Shown piece by piece: positions 62,802-64,000 of a stretch of 64,000 nucleotides of DNA. The stretch is taken from the NCBI GenBank assembly GCA_034430895.1, contig DAOUDW010000046.1, forward strand, positions 102,493 to 166,492, read 5' to 3'. Source of the DNA: WVZH01 sp034430895. GTDB taxonomy: Bacteria; Chloroflexota; Anaerolineae; Anaerolineales; E44-bin32. A program made the translations under genes and the position numbers. The notes below the pieces were generated by a model that saw only the letters and a list, made by a program, of their open reading frames with translations, searched no databases and was not told the DNA's origin. Every line of letters begins with the position of its first letter. Position 1 is the first letter of the stretch.

Positions 62802-64000
62802 ATGGATAGAATGTCGCCAACGAAACCGAAAAGGCATATGCTACGCATCGAACCACGCATCGGCTTGGCCGTTGTACTCGTGATCGCGGCAGCAGCAATG
62901 TGCTTCACGCTCGACGCTGCGATTGCACAGAGCGGCAGCGGCGCAAATGTGCGCGGTACGGTTGTCGATGCAGAAACCGGCTCTCCCATCGCCTTCGCAC
63001 AAGTTACTGACTTGTCCCTTGGTTTGACTACCCAGACAGACCACGCCGGCCGGTTCCATTTCAACAACATCGCATTGAATGAAACCTTCATGCCCACGAC
63101 CATCTCCGTCAGTGCGGCCGGCTACGGCAATTGGACCATCCAAAATGTTCGTTTGATTGTTAACGACACGTTGATCCTAAACGTCGAATTGAATGATGAA
63201 CCTCAAACCATTGTCGTCCCCCAAATCCCTGCCGACCGACCTGAACAAATGGAAAGCGTAGCGGGCGCACGACGAGAAATCACTCCCAGCTTCGACGAAA
63301 CCTGGTATCCCATCCCGACCTCGATCCGGGTGCGAGTCACGGGATATGATGCATACTGCGATCTCTCACGACCCTATACCGTAGAAACGATCGACTTCAA
63401 AGACTACGCCAAACACGTTCTCCCCAACGAGTGGAATCTTTTCTGGCACGATGAATCCCTGCGTGCCGGCGCCATGGCGGTTAAAATGTACGCCTGGTCG
63501 TATATCGCCGTGGGGGGCAAGTGGCCCGACGCCGACGTTTACGACAGCACCTGCGATCAGGTCTATAACCCGAATTACGAATACGCCAGCACGAATCAAG
63601 CCGTGGACGACACCTGGAACTGGCGTCTGACCCGCGGAAGTTACTTGTTCCGCACGTTCTATCGCGCCTACCTCAGCCAATGCCCGCCGGAAATCGACGG
63701 CGAATGCATGGGCCAGTACGAATCTCGGGATCTGGCGGAAGCCGGTCAAACCTGGGACAAAATCCTGCTCAGCTTCTATGAAATCGGCGACCTCCAACTC
63801 ATGTTACCGGTGGAAGGCGGCTACTCCATGCGTTTCTACGGCGACGCCGACGATGACGGCGATCGCCTGAAACTCGCCGTCGACGATCCCAGCAACAGCG
63901 ATCCCGGACCCCCGGCCGATGTCGGAAGTACAGACTTCACCGTCGAATGGTGGCTCAAAGCTCGCCCGGGCGACAACGCCGCTGAAGTCCCACACGAACC
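62802..64000 (+). CDS. Partial secreted protein: carboxypeptidase-regulatory-like, SpoIID-like and LamG-like domains
   Basis: An open frame that runs off the right edge (399 codons seen). A basic start and hydrophobic stretch (AVVLVIAAAAMCF) form a signal peptide, cut near AIAQ. Residues about 48-130 form a carboxypeptidase-regulatory-like beta domain (GTVVDAETGSPIAFAQV). About 185-310 resembles SpoIID/LytB: DYAKHVLPNEW with the likely catalytic Glu, then ESLRAGAMAVKMYAW and CDQVYNP. In SpoIID this fold cuts denuded peptidoglycan strands. The sequence then enters a LamG-like beta domain (DFTVEWWLKAR). ATG at 62802 has a distant GGAG; the ATG at 62838 is an alternative start. Confidence 0.75.
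   Translation, partial: MDRMSPTKPKRHMLRIEPRIGLAVVLVIAAAAMCFTLDAAIAQSGSGANVRGTVVDAETGSPIAFAQVTDLSLGLTTQTDHAGRFHFNNIALNETFMPTTISVSAAGYGNWTIQNVRLIVNDTLILNVELNDEPQTIVVPQIPADRPEQMESVAGARREITPSFDETWYPIPTSIRVRVTGYDAYCDLSRPYTVETIDFKDYAKHVLPNEWNLFWHDESLRAGAMAVKMYAWSYIAVGGKWPDADVYDSTCDQVYNPNYEYASTNQAVDDTWNWRLTRGSYLFRTFYRAYLSQCPPEIDGECMGQYESRDLAEAGQTWDKILLSFYEIGDLQLMLPVEGGYSMRFYGDADDDGDRLKLAVDDPSNSDPGPPADVGSTDFTVEWWLKARPGDNAAEVPHE

Noticed and set aside
1..64000. tRNA or rRNA genes, CRISPR arrays, insertion sequences, integrases or att sites
   Set aside because: No tRNA arm signatures, rRNA-like segments, regular spaced repeats, transposase motifs or flanking direct repeats were seen by reading. A tRNAscan and repeat search would be needed to exclude them fully.

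Overview
The window reads as chromosomal DNA of a free-living bacterium with fairly high GC, most likely a member of the Chloroflexota (Anaerolineae-like). That placement is an inference from the gene mix: lipoproteins with Thr/Pro-rich linkers, a split b6-type cytochrome b complex, a short type 3 proline-tRNA ligase, a SAM-I riboswitch before metK, AIM24/TIGR00266 and SIMPL-family proteins, and a methylmalonyl-CoA mutase small subunit with MeaB. No 16S gene or other direct marker is present. I found no tRNA, rRNA, CRISPR array, insertion sequence or phage gene.

Layout. 1-4731: a partial lipoprotein, then two secreted or anchored proteins that share an Ig-like module. 4842-8269: NAD-dependent epimerase and a ClC channel/antiporter with CBS and TrkA-C domains. 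8610-13112: an unknown membrane protein and a heterodimeric ABC exporter with one degenerate ATP site. 13363-14285: an AT-rich islet with a RelA/SpoT-domain protein whose stop overlaps the start of a small unknown gene. 14477-25035: L,D-transpeptidase, response regulator-PAS-GGDEF protein, a large FAD/Fe-S oxidoreductase, a two-component pair, a SIMPL protein and an AIM24 protein. 25072-28775: a GH5-GH114-like lipoprotein and an MFS transporter. 28986-32817: a four-gene operon for a b6-type cytochrome b with an N-terminal c-heme motif, subunit IV, Rieske protein and a membrane-bound HdrD/DsrK-like oxidoreductase.

33049-34650 is a second AT-rich islet (TPR protein and a small ORF). 34790-41138 runs mostly on the minus strand: radical SAM/SPASM, a membrane protein, YihY/BrkB, prs, a GNAT acetyltransferase, meaB, the B12-binding mutase subunit and thioredoxin. 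41424-47318 is the heat-shock operon hrcA-grpE-dnaK-dnaJ-prmA behind a consensus promoter and a perfect CIRCE operator. 47409-62017 is a long minus-strand housekeeping stretch: infA, rpsU, S1, a phosphoribosyltransferase, two small genes and two AI-2E-family permeases, pnp, rpsO, an AlkD-like HEAT protein, proS, a phosphotransferase, a metallophosphoesterase and metK. The window ends inside a secreted SpoIID-like multidomain protein.

The strongest candidates for something under-described are the Rieske/b6 plus HdrD-like operon and the RelA/SpoT plus small-partner pair. Both are argued from sequence motifs and gene order only; neither was tested by database search.
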